Source of the DNA: Paenibacillus apiarius
GTDB lineage: Bacteria > Bacillota > Bacilli > Paenibacillales > Paenibacillaceae
Direction: 5' to 3'
Length of the DNA stretch: 64,000 nucleotides
NCBI RefSeq assembly: GCF_017052585.1
Contig: NZ_JAFFHZ010000002.1
Coordinates: forward strand, 310,001-374,000
In this document: piece after piece, positions 16,361-27,475 of the stretch
Layout of the letters: each line of letters starts with the position of its first letter
Position numbering within the stretch: position 1 is the first letter of the stretch
Position numbers and translations under genes: made by a program
Notes under the pieces: model-generated
The model's input: the letters and a program-made list of their open reading frames with translations, nothing else
Told to the model about the DNA's origin: nothing
Databases searched by the model: none

Positions 16361-17440
16361 ATGAAAATATTATTCGTTTTTTTTGTTCCTAGCGGTGGTG
16401 TGGAAACGTTGAACCGTTTGCGCTGTCAAGCGTTGAAGAAACGCGGCATCGTATGCCATTGCCTTTATTTCATGCATGGTGCGGGTATGCAAAATAATAA
16501 TGACACTCCTACTTTCATTACGAATGAGGATCAAGAAATACAGAATCTTGTGACCCAGGGAAGATATACGGCCATCATCGTCGTCTCTGCCTATGAGTTT
16601 GTCCAAAAATTGCGCGAGTTCGGATATGCAGGACTTATTATTTTTGAAGTGCAGGGATATGGTGAAATGGAAGCTGCCCACAAGGAATTAACCAAGGCCG
16701 CTCCTTATCTGCTTCCCCATGCCAATGCCCTCTTAAATCCGAAAACGCCTTATATTTCCGACATTTTTTCAACTCTTTTTCCTCAAATGCGCAAATATGA
16801 GTTCAACAATTGCCTGGATACAAAGGCATTCGCATATCGGTCATTACCCAAAAAACCATTCCCCATCGTCGCATGGATCGGAAGGCTCGAGCCTCGCGAC
16901 AACAAAAACTGGCGGGAATTTTTATATATCGGGCATCGTCTGCTTCAACACGATCCGAAGATTCAATTATGGATGTTCGAAGATGCCAACTTGGCCTCTC
17001 CCGAGGAAAGAGCGGCGTTTGAGCACTTGGTTCATGTTTTGCAGCTGGAGCAGCATCTGTTCCTTCATTCCAATGTGCCCAACAATCATATGCCGGATTA
17101 TTTCTCGATGATTGGCAACTCGGGAGGTTTGTATTGCTGCACTTCGAAGTCGGAGGGCGGCCCCTATGCGGTACTCGAAGCGATGAGCTGCCGCTGTCCG
17201 GTGTTAACGACGAATTCAAGCGGCGTGCGCAGTTCTGTCCTTTCCCATGTCACCGGAGTATATTACACGCTCGGCAACGTCGGAGAAGCCGTTTATTTCG
17301 CACTGCAGTTAATGCGCAATCATTCGCTGCGCCAGACCATTGTTGATAATGCCCAAAAACATGTGAAAGCTCATTTCTCCATTGAACAATATTGCAGTCA
17401 TTTTATCTCCATGCTGCAGGACTTAGGAGCAAAAATATAA
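16361..17440 (+). CDS. Family-4 glycosyltransferase
   Basis: A 359-aa GT-B-fold enzyme that would transfer a sugar from an activated donor. The N-terminal VPSGGVETLNRL loop is typical of the acceptor domain. The C-terminal donor-binding domain has the GT4 signature SKSEGGPYAVLEAMSCRCPVL with the conserved E-x7-E-like spacing. There is no signal peptide or membrane segment. It is alone on this strand after the 142-aa protein gene, ends in a bidirectional terminator shared with gltD, and may glycosylate a surface or spore component, which is inference. Confidence 0.85.
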   Translation: MKILFVFFVPSGGVETLNRLRCQALKKRGIVCHCLYFMHGAGMQNNNDTPTFITNEDQEIQNLVTQGRYTAIIVVSAYEFVQKLREFGYAGLIIFEVQGYGEMEAAHKELTKAAPYLLPHANALLNPKTPYISDIFSTLFPQMRKYEFNNCLDTKAFAYRSLPKKPFPIVAWIGRLEPRDNKNWREFLYIGHRLLQHDPKIQLWMFEDANLASPEERAAFEHLVHVLQLEQHLFLHSNVPNNHMPDYFSMIGNSGGLYCCTSKSEGGPYAVLEAMSCRCPVLTTNSSGVRSSVLSHVTGVYYTLGNVGEAVYFALQLMRNHSLRQTIVDNAQKHVKAHFSIEQYCSHFISMLQDLGAKI

Positions 17441-17471
17441 GAAGCCGCGCTTCACGGGAGCGCAGCTTCTT
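17439..17471. terminator. Bidirectional terminator between the glycosyltransferase gene and gltD
   Basis: AAGAAGC and GCGC pair with GCGC and GCTTCTT around a 9-nt loop with one C/A mismatch. It overlaps the glycosyltransferase stop codon. On the minus strand it is followed by a TATATTTTTG tail, so it probably terminates gltD efficiently. Confidence 0.8.
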
Positions 17472-17482
17472 GATTCATGCTA

Positions 17483-18970
17483 TTAAGGCAGCAAGGTAGA
17501 GCCCATTAAATAGAGATCAACCTCGCGCGCCGCTTCACGTCCTTCGTTAATGGCCCAGACGACCAAGCTCTGTCCACGGCGCATATCGCCTGCGGCAAAC
17601 ACGCGTTCCACGTTGGTCGCATATTTGCCATAAGCAGCCTTCACATTCGAACGGCGATCCGTCTCGAGACCGAGCCGGTCAACAAGCGTCTGCTCCGGCC
17701 CGTCAAAGCCGATTGCGATAAGCACAAGCTGCGCCGGAAATACGCGTTCCGTTCCGGGTATCGGCTTATATATTTTGCGGCCGGCATCGTCCACAATACG
17801 TTCGATTTGAACCGTGTGAAGCTCTTTCACACGCCCTTCCCCATCCCCGACGAACTTCGTCGTCATAATAGAGAACTCGCGCGGATCCTGACCATATAGC
17901 GCCTTGGCTTCCTCATGCGCATAATCGAGCGTATACACATTCGGGAACTGCGGCCATGGATTGGCAACGGGGTCGCGTTCCAGAGGCGCTTGCGCATGGG
18001 TGCCGAATTGCGTAATGCTGCGGCAGCCATGGCGCAGCGCCGTTGCCACGCAGTCGGTTCCCGTATCTCCGCCGCCAATGACAATGACATCCTTGTCTGC
18101 GGCCGTAATATATTGGTTATCTTCCAGTCCGGTATCCAAGTAGCTCTTAATCGTTCCGTTCAAATAATCCATCGCGTAATGAATGCCTTGCAGCCCGCTG
18201 CCCTCTATCGCGAACTCGCGCGGCTTCGTAGCTCCTCCACACAATACAACGGCATCATAATCAGCCATCAGCTTCGCGGCAGGAATATCCGTGCCGATTT
18301 CCGTATTCGTCACGAAAGTGATGCCCTCCGCTTCCAGCAGCTGTACTCGGCGCTCCACGATGCCTTTATCCAGCTTCATCGTCGGGATGCCGTAGGTAAG
18401 CAGCCCGCCAATCCGATCGGCACGCTCATACACGATGACCGAATGACCGGCTTTATTCAGCTGTGCCGCGCAGGCCAAGCCGGCTGGTCCGGAACCGACC
18501 ACGGCGACGCGCTTGCCGGTTCGCATGGCAGGCGGCTCAGGCTTCACCCAGCCTTCAGCGAAGCCGCGTTCGATTATCGCTTCTTCGATCGTCTTAATCG
18601 TGACAGGCTGTCCGATAAGGCCGACCGTGCAGGAGCCTTCGCATGGAGCTGGACAAACACGTCCAGTAAACTCCGGAAAATTGTTCGTCTTATGAAGACG
18701 TTCCAGCGCTTCTTGCCACAACCCGCGAAAGACGAGGCTGTTCCATTCCGGAATCAGGTTGTTGACCGGACACCCCGATGTGCCGCCAGTCATCTCGATG
18801 CCGGTATGGCAATACGGCGTGCCGCAATCCATGCAACGGGCGCCTTGCGTGCGCAGATCCTCTTCATTCATATGCTTGTGAAATTCTTCCCAGTCCTGTA
18901 ACCGTTCCATTGGATCGCGGTCAGCCGGAATTTGGCGACGATATTCCATAAAACCAGTAGGTGTTGACAT
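17483..18970 (-). CDS. gltD: Glutamate synthase (NADPH) small subunit
   Basis: A 495-aa subunit that passes electrons from NADPH through FAD and iron-sulfur clusters to the large subunit for glutamate synthesis from glutamine and 2-oxoglutarate. The N-terminal cluster cysteines are in [10 protein letters not shown] and CPAPCEGSC; the FAD Rossmann motif is [15 protein letters not shown] and the NADPH motif is [16 protein letters not shown]. The ATG at 18970 has GGAGGA 6 nt upstream; the frame is open to 19063. The large subunit gltA is not adjacent, in contrast to the usual gltAB order. Confidence 0.93.
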   Translation of the reverse strand: MSTPTGFMEYRRQIPADRDPMERLQDWEEFHKHMNEEDLRTQGARCMDCGTPYCHTGIEMTGGTSGCPVNNLIPEWNSLVFRGLWQEALERLHKTNNFPEFTGRVCPAPCEGSCTVGLIGQPVTIKTIEEAIIERGFAEGWVKPEPPAMRTGKRVAVVGSGPAGLACAAQLNKAGHSVIVYERADRIGGLLTYGIPTMKLDKGIVERRVQLLEAEGITFVTNTEIGTDIPAAKLMADYDAVVLCGGATKPREFAIEGSGLQGIHYAMDYLNGTIKSYLDTGLEDNQYITAADKDVIVIGGGDTGTDCVATALRHGCRSITQFGTHAQAPLERDPVANPWPQFPNVYTLDYAHEEAKALYGQDPREFSIMTTKFVGDGEGRVKELHTVQIERIVDDAGRKIYKPIPGTERVFPAQLVLIAIGFDGPEQTLVDRLGLETDRRSNVKAAYGKYATNVERVFAAGDMRRGQSLVVWAINEGREAAREVDLYLMGSTLLP

Positions 18971-19186
18971 GCTTTCTCCTCCATCCGTCTGTCCGTGAAT
19001 CGTTGCTCGTTCATCCAACAATATAGTAGAGATGCTCAAAAAATCAGTGATCGGTTTGAACACGCGCTTTTCAGCTGCTTATTGCACTCTTCGACATGTT
19101 TTTTCACATTATCGTACCTAAATCGTTAGGATAATCAAATGGAGTGATGAGCAAATCATTTGCACTTGAGCACACAACACATTTCT

Positions 19187-19672
19187 TCAATCATTACGGA
19201 CATACGTCAAAAAACGATGGCGGTATTTATTTTTCTCATCGACCGTTCCCGGCACCTCGCTTACGCGCTTCCATTCCGTTTCATCATATTCAGGGAAGTA
19301 GGCGTCTCCGTCAAATGTCTCGTCAATGCGTGTAATGAGCAGCTTATCCGCATAGGGCATGAACTGCTTGTATATTTCCGCGCCTCCGATAATGATGACT
19401 TCATCCTGCTCCGCAAGCCGCAGCACAGCATGAATATCGTGAACGGTTTCCGCATCCTGCGGCTTCCATTCCCGATTGCGCGTAACGACAATATTCCGGC
19501 GATGCGGAAGCGCTCCGTTTAGCGAATCAAATGTTTTTCTTCCCATCACGACAGTCTTGCCCCGCGTCATCTTGCGAAAGTAAGCCATATCGTTCGGTAT
19601 ATGCCACGGCATTCCGTTATCCTTCCCAATGAGCCGTTGTTCGTCCATTGCCCAGATCATCGTAATTGACAT
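19187..19672 (-). CDS. dfrA: Dihydrofolate reductase
   Basis: A 161-aa enzyme, the standard family length, that reduces dihydrofolate to tetrahydrofolate with NADPH. Landmarks are the start MSITMIWAMDEQRLIGKDNGMPWHIPND, with the Trp and Asp of the folate site, the NADPH motif VVMGRKTFDSL and IIIGGAEIYKQF. The ATG at 19672 is chosen because the protein then starts at the conserved strand. It lies 46 nt downstream of thyA on the same strand; the pair recycles the dihydrofolate made by thymidylate synthase. Confidence 0.96.
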   Translation of the reverse strand: MSITMIWAMDEQRLIGKDNGMPWHIPNDMAYFRKMTRGKTVVMGRKTFDSLNGALPHRRNIVVTRNREWKPQDAETVHDIHAVLRLAEQDEVIIIGGAEIYKQFMPYADKLLITRIDETFDGDAYFPEYDETEWKRVSEVPGTVDEKNKYRHRFLTYVRND

Positions 19673-19718
19673 CGTATTTGCTCTTCCTCTCGCTTCATCG
19701 TTCAACCTGCAGGCCCGC

Positions 19719-20513
19719 TTACACCGCTACCGGCGCTTTGATGGTCGGATGATGCTCATAGTCTGCAAATTCAAAGTCTTCGTATTTGTAATCAAAAATC
19801 GATTCCGGCTTGCGCTTGATGATAAGCTTCGGCAGCGGAAATGGTTCGCGCTCCAGCTGCGTATGCACCTGCTCCAGATGATTGGAGTATATGTGGACAT
19901 CCCCGCCGGACCATATGAATTCCCCTGCCTCCAGGCCGCATTGCTGGGCTACCATATGCGTCAACAACGCATAGCTTGCAATGTTGAACGGAAGGCCCAA
20001 GAAGCAATCGACCGAACGCATATTGAGCATGCAGCTTAATTTGCCGTCGGCGACATAGAATTGGAATGCGTAATGGCAAGGCGGCAGCTTCATATTGTCG
20101 ATCTCCCCGACATTCCAGGCGGAGACAAGCAGGCGCCGGGAATCTGGATTAGTCTTGATCTGCGCAATCACATTTGCGATCTGGTCGATAACGCGTCCAT
20201 CCGCCGTCTCCCATTTCCGCCATTGCGATCCGTACACGGGCCCCAGATCGCCATTCTCATCCGCCCATTCATCCCAGATGCGGACGCCGTTCTCTTTCAG
20301 ATAGCTGATGTTCGTATCGCCGCTTATAAACCACAGCAGCTCATGCACAATTGATTTCAGATGCAGCCGCTTCGTCGTCACCAGCGGGAAGCCTTCATTC
20401 AAGTCAAAACGGAGTTGGCGGCCGAATACCGATATCGTTCCGGTGCCAGTGCGGTCTTCCTTTTTCACTCCGTGTTCCAGTACGTCTTGCAATAAATTCA
20501 AATATGCCTTCAT
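19719..20513 (-). CDS. thyA: Thymidylate synthase
   Basis: A 264-aa ThyA-type enzyme that methylates dUMP to dTMP with methylenetetrahydrofolate. The catalytic cysteine is in [12 protein letters not shown], the dUMP-binding motif is RRLLVSAWN, and [15 protein letters not shown] is also present. The ATG at 20513 is preferred (GGAG 8 nt upstream); a GTG three codons earlier has no proper site. First gene of the thyA-dfrA operon. Confidence 0.97.
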   Translation of the reverse strand: MKAYLNLLQDVLEHGVKKEDRTGTGTISVFGRQLRFDLNEGFPLVTTKRLHLKSIVHELLWFISGDTNISYLKENGVRIWDEWADENGDLGPVYGSQWRKWETADGRVIDQIANVIAQIKTNPDSRRLLVSAWNVGEIDNMKLPPCHYAFQFYVADGKLSCMLNMRSVDCFLGLPFNIASYALLTHMVAQQCGLEAGEFIWSGGDVHIYSNHLEQVHTQLEREPFPLPKLIIKRKPESIFDYKYEDFEFADYEHHPTIKAPVAV

Positions 20514-20608
20514 TTTATCCACTCCGTTCTCTATCTTTCTGGCTCATCTAAGTTTACCATTGCTTCCGTAAAAAATCACGATTTTGTCGGGGAGCGTCCT
20601 CCAGCTCA

Positions 20609-20645
20609 TAAAAAAATCCCCTGCAGCATCGTTGCCGCAGGGGGA
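20609..20645 (-). terminator. Terminator of the pdh operon
   Basis: On the minus strand CCCCTGC and GCA pair with TGC and GCAGGGG around ACGA, followed by seven T. It lies about 60 nt after the pdhD stop codon. Confidence 0.88.
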
Positions 20646-20705
20646 AATCATATCATTATATCGAACCGTAACAGAATGTAACAGAACCCTCAGAGAGAGG
20701 AGGAT

Positions 20706-22124
20706 TTACTTGCCTACTGTGTGAATTGGATGGCCGAGAACAACCTCAGCGGCCTCCATCACGATTTCACCCAATGTCGGGTGAGCGTGAATCGTCAACG
20801 CCAAGTCTTCAACCGTTGCAGCCATTTCAACTGCCAAGCCCATTTCCGCAATCAAGTTGGATGCTTCAGGACCTACGATTTGCGAGCCAAGCACGACGCC
20901 TGTATCCGCATCGGATACGATTTTCACGAAGCCGTCAACGCTGCCGCCGAGGGACAACGCGCGTCCGTTGCCAGCGTAAGGGAATTTGCCCGCTTTGACA
21001 TTGTGGCCTTTTTCCTTCGCTTCGGATTCGGACAGACCGACGCTTGCGCATTCTGGATCCGTGAAGCAGACCGCAGGAATGCATTTGTAGTCAACGACGC
21101 TTGGCATGCCCGCAATCGCTTCAGCAGCCACTTTGCCTTCGTAAGAAGCTTTGTGCGCAAGCGCAGGACCTGCGACGATATCGCCAATTGCGAAGATGTG
21201 CGGAATGCTGGTGCGTCCTTGATGGTCAACTTCGATAAGTCCGCGATCCGTCATCTTCAGACCGATCAAGTCAAGACCCAGCTCTCCGTCCGTGTTCGGA
21301 CGACGGCCGACCGTTACGAGCAAGTATTCAGCTGTAACTTCTTTCGTTTCGCCCTTGACAGTGAATTTCACCGTAACGTCTTTATCCGTTTGCGCAGCAC
21401 TTTCCGCTTTCGCGCCCGTGAAGATTTCAACGTTCGATTTTTTCATGCTCTTCGAGACAAGCTGTGTCATATCTTTATCGAAGCCTGGCAGTACCATGTC
21501 TGCGCCCTCGATAACCGTAACTTTTGTGCCGAACTTGGAATACATTTGACCAAGCTCTGCGCCGATATAACCGCCGCCGATAACGATCATCGATTTAGGC
21601 ACTTCTTGCAGTTCCAATGCTTCTGTCGAGGACAGAATGCGGTCGCCGAACGGGAATGCTTTCAGCTCGATTGGACGGGAGCCTGTTGCGATAATGCAGT
21701 TTTTGAACTTGTAGCGCGGTGCTTCTTGATCGTTGAACACACGTGCTTCGTTCTCGTTGATGAACATGCATTCGCCGTTGAACACTTGCACTTTGTTAGC
21801 TTTCAAAAGCGCGCCAACGCCGCCGGTCAGCTTTTTCACCACGCCGCCTTTGAACTGTTGGACTTTTTTGAAATCAACTTTCACGTTCTCGGCTGTAATC
21901 CCGATTTCGGAAGCATGCTGCGTCACTTCATACTGATGTGCAGCGCTGATGAGCGCTTTGGACGGAATACAACCACGGTTCAAGCATACGCCGCCGAGTT
22001 CGGATTTATCCACGATAAGCACGCTTTGGCCAAGCTGGGCAGCGCGAATCGCTGCCACGTAACCGCCAGGGCCCGCTCCAATAACCAAAGTGTCAATATT
22101 CAAAGATGCGTCTCCTACTACCAT
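20706..22124 (-). CDS. pdhD: Dihydrolipoamide dehydrogenase (E3)
   Basis: A 472-aa flavoenzyme that reoxidises the lipoyl group of the E2 subunit and passes electrons to NAD+. FAD motif [10 protein letters not shown] (about 16-25), redox-active disulfide in [13 protein letters not shown] (Cys47 and Cys52), NAD motif [12 protein letters not shown], and the C-terminal HAHPTLGE His-Glu pair. A GGAGGTG site lies in the 3' end of pdhC, 8 nt before this ATG, so translation is coupled. Last gene of the pdhABCD operon, followed by a terminator. Confidence 0.97.
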   Translation of the reverse strand: MVVGDASLNIDTLVIGAGPGGYVAAIRAAQLGQSVLIVDKSELGGVCLNRGCIPSKALISAAHQYEVTQHASEIGITAENVKVDFKKVQQFKGGVVKKLTGGVGALLKANKVQVFNGECMFINENEARVFNDQEAPRYKFKNCIIATGSRPIELKAFPFGDRILSSTEALELQEVPKSMIVIGGGYIGAELGQMYSKFGTKVTVIEGADMVLPGFDKDMTQLVSKSMKKSNVEIFTGAKAESAAQTDKDVTVKFTVKGETKEVTAEYLLVTVGRRPNTDGELGLDLIGLKMTDRGLIEVDHQGRTSIPHIFAIGDIVAGPALAHKASYEGKVAAEAIAGMPSVVDYKCIPAVCFTDPECASVGLSESEAKEKGHNVKAGKFPYAGNGRALSLGGSVDGFVKIVSDADTGVVLGSQIVGPEASNLIAEMGLAVEMAATVEDLALTIHAHPTLGEIVMEAAEVVLGHPIHTVGK

Positions 22125-22129
22125 TCTGG

Positions 22130-23404
22130 TTACACCTCCATCACAAGCAGCTCAGGGTTAGCGAGCAATTGCTTGATGTAGTTCATAAAGTTTTGTGCTG
22201 TTGCGCCGTCGATGAGACGGTGGTCGAAGCTGAGGGACAATGCCATAACTGGCGCCACTACGATTTCGCCGTTCTTCACAACTGCCTTCTCGGAGATACG
22301 TCCTGTACCCAAGATTGCAACTTCAGGATAGTTGATGATTGGTGTAAAGAACATACCGCCAGCGGAACCGATGTTCGTAATCGTGATGGTGCTGCCTTTC
22401 AACTCGTTCGGGCCAAGCTTGCCATCGCGGCCGCGAGTCGCCAAATCTTTAATGTCGTCCGCAATCATCCAGATGCTGCGGCGATCGGCGTCTTTGATGA
22501 CCGGTACGATCAGGCCGTTGTCCGTATCTGTCGCGATACCGATGTTGTAGTATTTTTTGTATACAATTTCTTGGTTTTCTTCGTCGATCATGGCATTCAT
22601 CGCTGGGAACTGACGGCATGCTGCCACGAGCGCTTTTACGATGAACGGCAAGTAAGTAACTTTAGTTCCTTTTTTCTCCATCATCGGTTTCAGACGCGTA
22701 CGGAATGCAACGAGGTCTCCCACTTCAACTTCGTCCATAATTGTAACGTGTGGAGCCGTATACGCCGATTTAACCATAGCGTTGGAGATGGCTTTGCGGA
22801 TGCCCTTGAATGGCGTGCGCTCTTCTTCAGCGTCACGGCCACTTGCTGCTGCAGCTGCAGGAGCGGATTTCGCTTCAGCCGCTTTTGGAGCTGCCGCTTC
22901 TGGCTTCGCAGCCGGAGCGCCGCCGTTCGCAAATGCTTCGACGTCTTCGCGCGTAATCTTGCCGTTCTTGCCAGTCGCAGGAACTTCGCCGATATTTACG
23001 CCCAGGTCGCGAGCAAGCTTGCGCACGCTAGGTGTAGCCAATACATCATGATTAGGAGCAGCTGCCGCGCCTTCCGCTTTAGGAGCTTCCGCTGCGCCGC
23101 CTTGTGCCGGAGCCGCTTCTTCCTTCGCTTCTTCTTCAGGCATTGCTTGCTCAGGGATATCGCCTTCCGCGTCGATAACCGCTACGACTTCACCCATGTG
23201 GCACACTTGGCCGTCTTTTGCAAACACTTCCAATACCGTACCATTTACCGGGCAAGGAACTTCAACGACAGCTTTGTCGTTCTGTACTTCCATGATGATA
23301 TCATCATCAGTCACTTTGTCCCCCGGTTTAATATGCATTTTAATAATTTCGCCTTCATGCAGCCCTTCCCCAAGTTCCGGGAAGCGATATTCAAATTTAG
23401 CCAC
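22130..23404 (-). CDS. pdhC: Pyruvate dehydrogenase complex E2 (dihydrolipoyl acetyltransferase)
   Basis: A 424-aa core protein that transfers acetyl groups to CoA. One lipoyl domain with the lipoylated Lys in [10 protein letters not shown] (Lys44), an Ala/Glu/Pro-rich linker, a peripheral-subunit-binding domain ([14 protein letters not shown] to [10 protein letters not shown], about 125-165), a second Ala-rich linker, and a catalytic domain ending in [15 protein letters not shown] with the active-site His. Third gene of the operon; 34 nt from pdhB and 5 nt from pdhD. Confidence 0.97.
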   Translation of the reverse strand: MAKFEYRFPELGEGLHEGEIIKMHIKPGDKVTDDDIIMEVQNDKAVVEVPCPVNGTVLEVFAKDGQVCHMGEVVAVIDAEGDIPEQAMPEEEAKEEAAPAQGGAAEAPKAEGAAAAPNHDVLATPSVRKLARDLGVNIGEVPATGKNGKITREDVEAFANGGAPAAKPEAAAPKAAEAKSAPAAAAASGRDAEEERTPFKGIRKAISNAMVKSAYTAPHVTIMDEVEVGDLVAFRTRLKPMMEKKGTKVTYLPFIVKALVAACRQFPAMNAMIDEENQEIVYKKYYNIGIATDTDNGLIVPVIKDADRRSIWMIADDIKDLATRGRDGKLGPNELKGSTITITNIGSAGGMFFTPIINYPEVAILGTGRISEKAVVKNGEIVVAPVMALSLSFDHRLIDGATAQNFMNYIKQLLANPELLVMEV

Positions 23405-23438
23405 AAAAATAACCTCCTTCTCTCTGTTCGGTTCCTTC

Positions 23439-24416
23439 TTAGAAGTTCAATACTTTGTTGACGCCCGCAATGATGCGTGCTGGATTCGGCAACCATTGGT
23501 CTTCGATCTGCGCAAATGGATACACAGTGTCCGGACCAGCGATACGCAGTACAGGAGCTTCGAGGTGCAGAATTGCTTTCTCGTTGATTTGGGCAATCAC
23601 TTCTGCAGCAACGCCGGAAGTTTTTTGAGCTTCTTGAACGACGATGGCGCGGTTTGTCTTTTTGATGGACGCAACGATCGTGTCGATATCAAGCGGCATC
23701 AAGGTGCGAAGGTCGATGACTTCTGCTTGCACGCCTTCTTTTTCAAGTTCAGCAGCTGCTTTCATTGCTGTATGAACCATCAAGCCATATGCCAAGATCG
23801 TAACGTCTTTACCTTCACGTACGACATTCGCCTTGCCAAGTTCTACCGTATATGCATCTTCAGGAACTTCATCACGGAATGCATGATACAAGTTCAAGTG
23901 CTCCATGAAGAATACAGGATCATTGTCGCGGATTGCAGAAATGAGCAGACCTTTAGCATCATAAGGATTCGAAGGAATTACCACTTTAATGCCCGGTGTT
24001 TGCACCAGCAAGCCTTCCAGGGAATCAGTATGCAGTTCCGCTGCTTTAACGCCGCCTCCGAATGGTGTGCGGAATACGATTGGCGCGTTGTAGCGTCCGC
24101 CGGAACGGTAACGCATGCGCGCTGCTTGTACGCACATTTGGTCAAGCGCTTCGTAGATAAAGCCGACGAATTGAATTTCCGCTACAGGACGGAATCCTGT
24201 AACACCCAGACCTACTGCCATACCGCCAATTGCGGATTCTGCCAGCGGCGTATCGAATACGCGCTCGTCCCCGAATTCTTTTTGCAGGCCTTCCGTTGCA
24301 CGGAATACACCGCCGACATGGCCGACGTCTTCCCCAAATACAACTACGTTAGGGTCTCGTTTCAACTCCACGCGCATTGCGTCGCGAATCGCTTCTTTCA
24401 TATTCATTTGTGCCAT
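23439..24416 (-). CDS. pdhB: Pyruvate dehydrogenase E1 beta subunit
   Basis: A 325-aa subunit of the thiamine-diphosphate-dependent decarboxylase. It has the conserved [30 protein letters not shown], and the C-terminal transketolase domain segment [14 protein letters not shown]. Family-typical length. AAGGAGG lies upstream of the ATG. Second gene of the operon, 131 bp after pdhA; that gap has no terminator that I can identify. Confidence 0.97.
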   Translation of the reverse strand: MAQMNMKEAIRDAMRVELKRDPNVVVFGEDVGHVGGVFRATEGLQKEFGDERVFDTPLAESAIGGMAVGLGVTGFRPVAEIQFVGFIYEALDQMCVQAARMRYRSGGRYNAPIVFRTPFGGGVKAAELHTDSLEGLLVQTPGIKVVIPSNPYDAKGLLISAIRDNDPVFFMEHLNLYHAFRDEVPEDAYTVELGKANVVREGKDVTILAYGLMVHTAMKAAAELEKEGVQAEVIDLRTLMPLDIDTIVASIKKTNRAIVVQEAQKTSGVAAEVIAQINEKAILHLEAPVLRIAGPDTVYPFAQIEDQWLPNPARIIAGVNKVLNF

Positions 24417-24547
24417 TGCTTTGTTTCCTCCTTACCGTTATCGCAGAGCCAGAATGGAATTTGAACGTCCTCATTAGTTAACGATGGTCCGTTCTATATA
24501 TAAACTGCCGGATCACGTCATCTTTGGACCGGCTATATCAATCGTTC

Positions 24548-25621
<1,074 letters not shown>

Positions 25622-25667
25622 TCACCTCAATAAAAGTTTGAAGATTTTGTTTCGCTGTTATAGAATC

Positions 25668-25697
25668 ATTATACACCTGTTTTATTCGTTTGGTCAA
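25668..25697 (-). promoter_or_regulatory. Promoter of the pdhABCD operon
   Basis: On the minus strand TTGACC (25697-25692) and TATAAT (25673-25668) are separated by 18 bp, about 55 nt upstream of pdhA. Confidence 0.7.
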
Positions 25698-25714
25698 AAG
25701 AAAACGCGGAAAAA

Positions 25715-25813
25715 GTGAACATTTTGTTTGATTGTTGTTATAACAGCATCTGAAATCAACTATAACAGGCTGTTACAAAATTGTGAACTTGTGCACATGC
25801 AGTGAACATTTTG
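25715..25813. repeat. Direct repeat GTGAACATTTTG upstream of pdhA
   Basis: The 12-mer GTGAACATTTTG occurs at 25715-25726 and 25802-25813. Between them lie a TGTTATAACA palindrome (25736-25745), TAACAG-G-CTGTTA (25763-25775) and the Rex-like site. The repeats suggest binding of one or more regulators between pdhA and the divergent esterase gene. Confidence 0.5.
25781..25798. promoter_or_regulatory. Candidate Rex operator
   Basis: TTGTGAA-CTTG-TGCACAT matches the Firmicutes Rex consensus TTGTGAA-N4-TTCACAA at 12 of 14 specified positions. It lies about 85 bp upstream of the pdhA -35 box. Rex senses the NADH/NAD+ ratio, a reasonable input for pyruvate dehydrogenase. Match judged by eye. Confidence 0.4.
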
Positions 25814-25906
25814 ACGCACAATAATAGGTACGTGTTCACGGCAATGAACCTAACAGAGATATTATTGTCCAACATGGACTAAATTTTGCATGAGGCGGTG
25901 TAACTT

Positions 25907-26635
25907 ATGTCGGATTCTTCTATTCTAAAGCGTACCATTGTCAAACACGACATTCCAAGCAACCATTTAGGCGGCAATCGCCGCGTTCGCGTCTACTTGC
26001 CGCCCGGATATCAGGAGATTCTCAGCTATCCTGTCGTGTACTGCCAAGACGGCGAAGACTTTTTCAACTTTGGCCGCATTGCAACCCATGCCAACAAGCT
26101 CATTATCGAAGATGATATGGAGCCGTTCATTATCGTCGGCGTCGAAGTGGACAAAAAAGTGCGCACTTTCGAATATTCCCCTGACGGGGAACGATTTGAA
26201 TCGTATACGCGTGCTTTTGCTGAAGAAATCGTTCCGGCCATCGAGCAGCTCTACCCCGTTCGCACGGATTGGACCGAGGTCATCTTGGCCGGAGATTCGC
26301 TTGGCGGGACCGTTTCTTTGCATCTGGCGCTCAAATACCCCGAAAAATTCCGTCAGGTCATTTCGTTATCCGGTGCCTACTATCCATATTCACTCGAACT
26401 GATGGCGCTTGAGCAAGAATTGTCTTGGCTGCACCTGTTCATGATCGTCGGATTGCAGGAGACGGCTTACACTACCGATACCGGCACCTACGACTTCGTT
26501 GATTTGAACCGCAAGGCGAAACAGACGCTGGAAGCGCGCGGCGCCCATATTCAGTATGCGGAACATGAAGGCCAGCACTTATGGGGATTCTGGCAGAAGC
26601 ATATTCCTGACGCCCTCCGGTTCTTCCTGGATTAA
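25907..26635 (+). CDS. Alpha/beta-hydrolase, esterase-D-like
   Basis: A 242-aa putative esterase. The nucleophile elbow is LAGDSLGGTVSL, with Ser near residue 130; the His is probably in HEGQHLWGFWQ near the C-terminus. Its opening (HDIPSNHLGGNRRVRVYLPPGY) is typical of the esterase D / enterochelin-esterase-like group in Bacillales. No signal peptide. It is divergent from pdhA and shares its regulatory region. The substrate is unknown; a siderophore or acyl-ester role is only suggested by the family. Confidence 0.82.
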   Translation: MSDSSILKRTIVKHDIPSNHLGGNRRVRVYLPPGYQEILSYPVVYCQDGEDFFNFGRIATHANKLIIEDDMEPFIIVGVEVDKKVRTFEYSPDGERFESYTRAFAEEIVPAIEQLYPVRTDWTEVILAGDSLGGTVSLHLALKYPEKFRQVISLSGAYYPYSLELMALEQELSWLHLFMIVGLQETAYTTDTGTYDFVDLNRKAKQTLEARGAHIQYAEHEGQHLWGFWQKHIPDALRFFLD

Positions 26636-26693
26636 TATGTATCTGTCAGACGCTAGCAATGGAAACATATAGCAGTGTCCCATACCAATTGAA

Positions 26694-26733
26694 ACAAAAA
26701 TAGCAGTGGCATACTAGGACGTATGTCACTGCT
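26694..26733. terminator. Bidirectional terminator between the esterase and phosphatase genes
   Basis: AGCAGTGGCATAC pairs with GTATGTCACTGCT around a 6-nt loop with one wobble. On the minus strand it is followed by ATTTTTGTTTC, on the plus strand by a weaker CTTCT tail. It separates two convergent genes. Confidence 0.85.
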
Positions 26734-26749
26734 CTTCTAATGAGCTCTC

Positions 26750-27241
26750 CTACATTCCGGCCGGCAAATGTTGCTCTTCCACTATCCGCTCCAGCAGGTT
26801 GGAGCAGCCTGATGACACTAGCCGGTACACTTCATCGAAATTCCCCGTGTAATATGGATCCGGAACGTCCTCTTGCCCTTCTTCCGGAAGAAGCGACATG
26901 AATCTGATCACGGCAGCCGACTTGCTTGACGCGCCTTCCCAATCCATTACATTCCTTTCATTGCTGCGGTCCATGCATACGATATAAGTAAACTGCTGAA
27001 AATCATCCGGATGGAGTTGTCTTCCCTTCATCCCATCATAGGGAATACCCTGGCTATCCAATATAGCGCGGGTCCCTTCATGCGGCGGCTTCCCGATATG
27101 CCAATCTCCCGTTCCGGCGGAATCGACCGCGATGTGCTCAGACAATCCCTTTTCATTTATCTTTTGGCGCAATACCGCTTCCGCCATTGGTGAACGGCAT
27201 ATATTTCCCAGACAGACGAACAGAACTTTAACTTGTGCCAT
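26750..27241 (-). CDS. Low-molecular-weight protein-tyrosine phosphatase
   Basis: A 163-aa phosphatase with the CX5R P-loop at the N-terminus (FVCLGNICRSPMAEAV, Cys10 and Arg16) and the general-acid DP motif in VPDPYYTGNFDEV. It would remove phosphate from tyrosine (or arginine) residues; Bacillus relatives include YwlE and YfkJ. The ATG at 27241 has GGAGGA 8 nt upstream; the frame is open to 27286. Monocistronic. Confidence 0.92.
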   Translation of the reverse strand: MAQVKVLFVCLGNICRSPMAEAVLRQKINEKGLSEHIAVDSAGTGDWHIGKPPHEGTRAILDSQGIPYDGMKGRQLHPDDFQQFTYIVCMDRSNERNVMDWEGASSKSAAVIRFMSLLPEEGQEDVPDPYYTGNFDEVYRLVSSGCSNLLERIVEEQHLPAGM

Positions 27242-27369
27242 CTTTAATTCCTCCCAAGTAACAGCATAATTATGGACGTGGTACAAAAAGTCCCCTTCTG
27301 AACACGCCCTTATACTTTAAGGCACGTCTGCTTCCTTTGGCAAATTTCTCTCGGATTCGGCATCTTGCA

Positions 27370-27398
27370 TTGGTTGTATCGCAAAAATCCGCTATACT
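27370..27398 (+). promoter_or_regulatory. Promoter of thiN
   Basis: TTGGTT (27370-27375) and TATACT (27393-27398) are 17 bp apart, about 78 bp upstream of the thiN start. Confidence 0.55.
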
Positions 27399-27475
27399 TA
27401 ATGTTGGTAATGGAAGTGCGATAAATAATATAGGAAAACTTATTTTATGTTTTGAGAAAAGGACGGTTACGAAAC

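Noticed and set aside
17915-18901. 328-codon plus-strand frame opposite gltD
   Set aside because: It mirrors the gltD coding sequence and has no start signal or domain.
20721-24464. Long plus-strand reading frames (up to 486 codons) opposite pdhD, pdhC and pdhB
   Set aside because: They are antisense shadows of well-conserved pdh genes, lack ribosome binding sites, and encode Cys/His/Phe-rich sequences with no recognisable domain.
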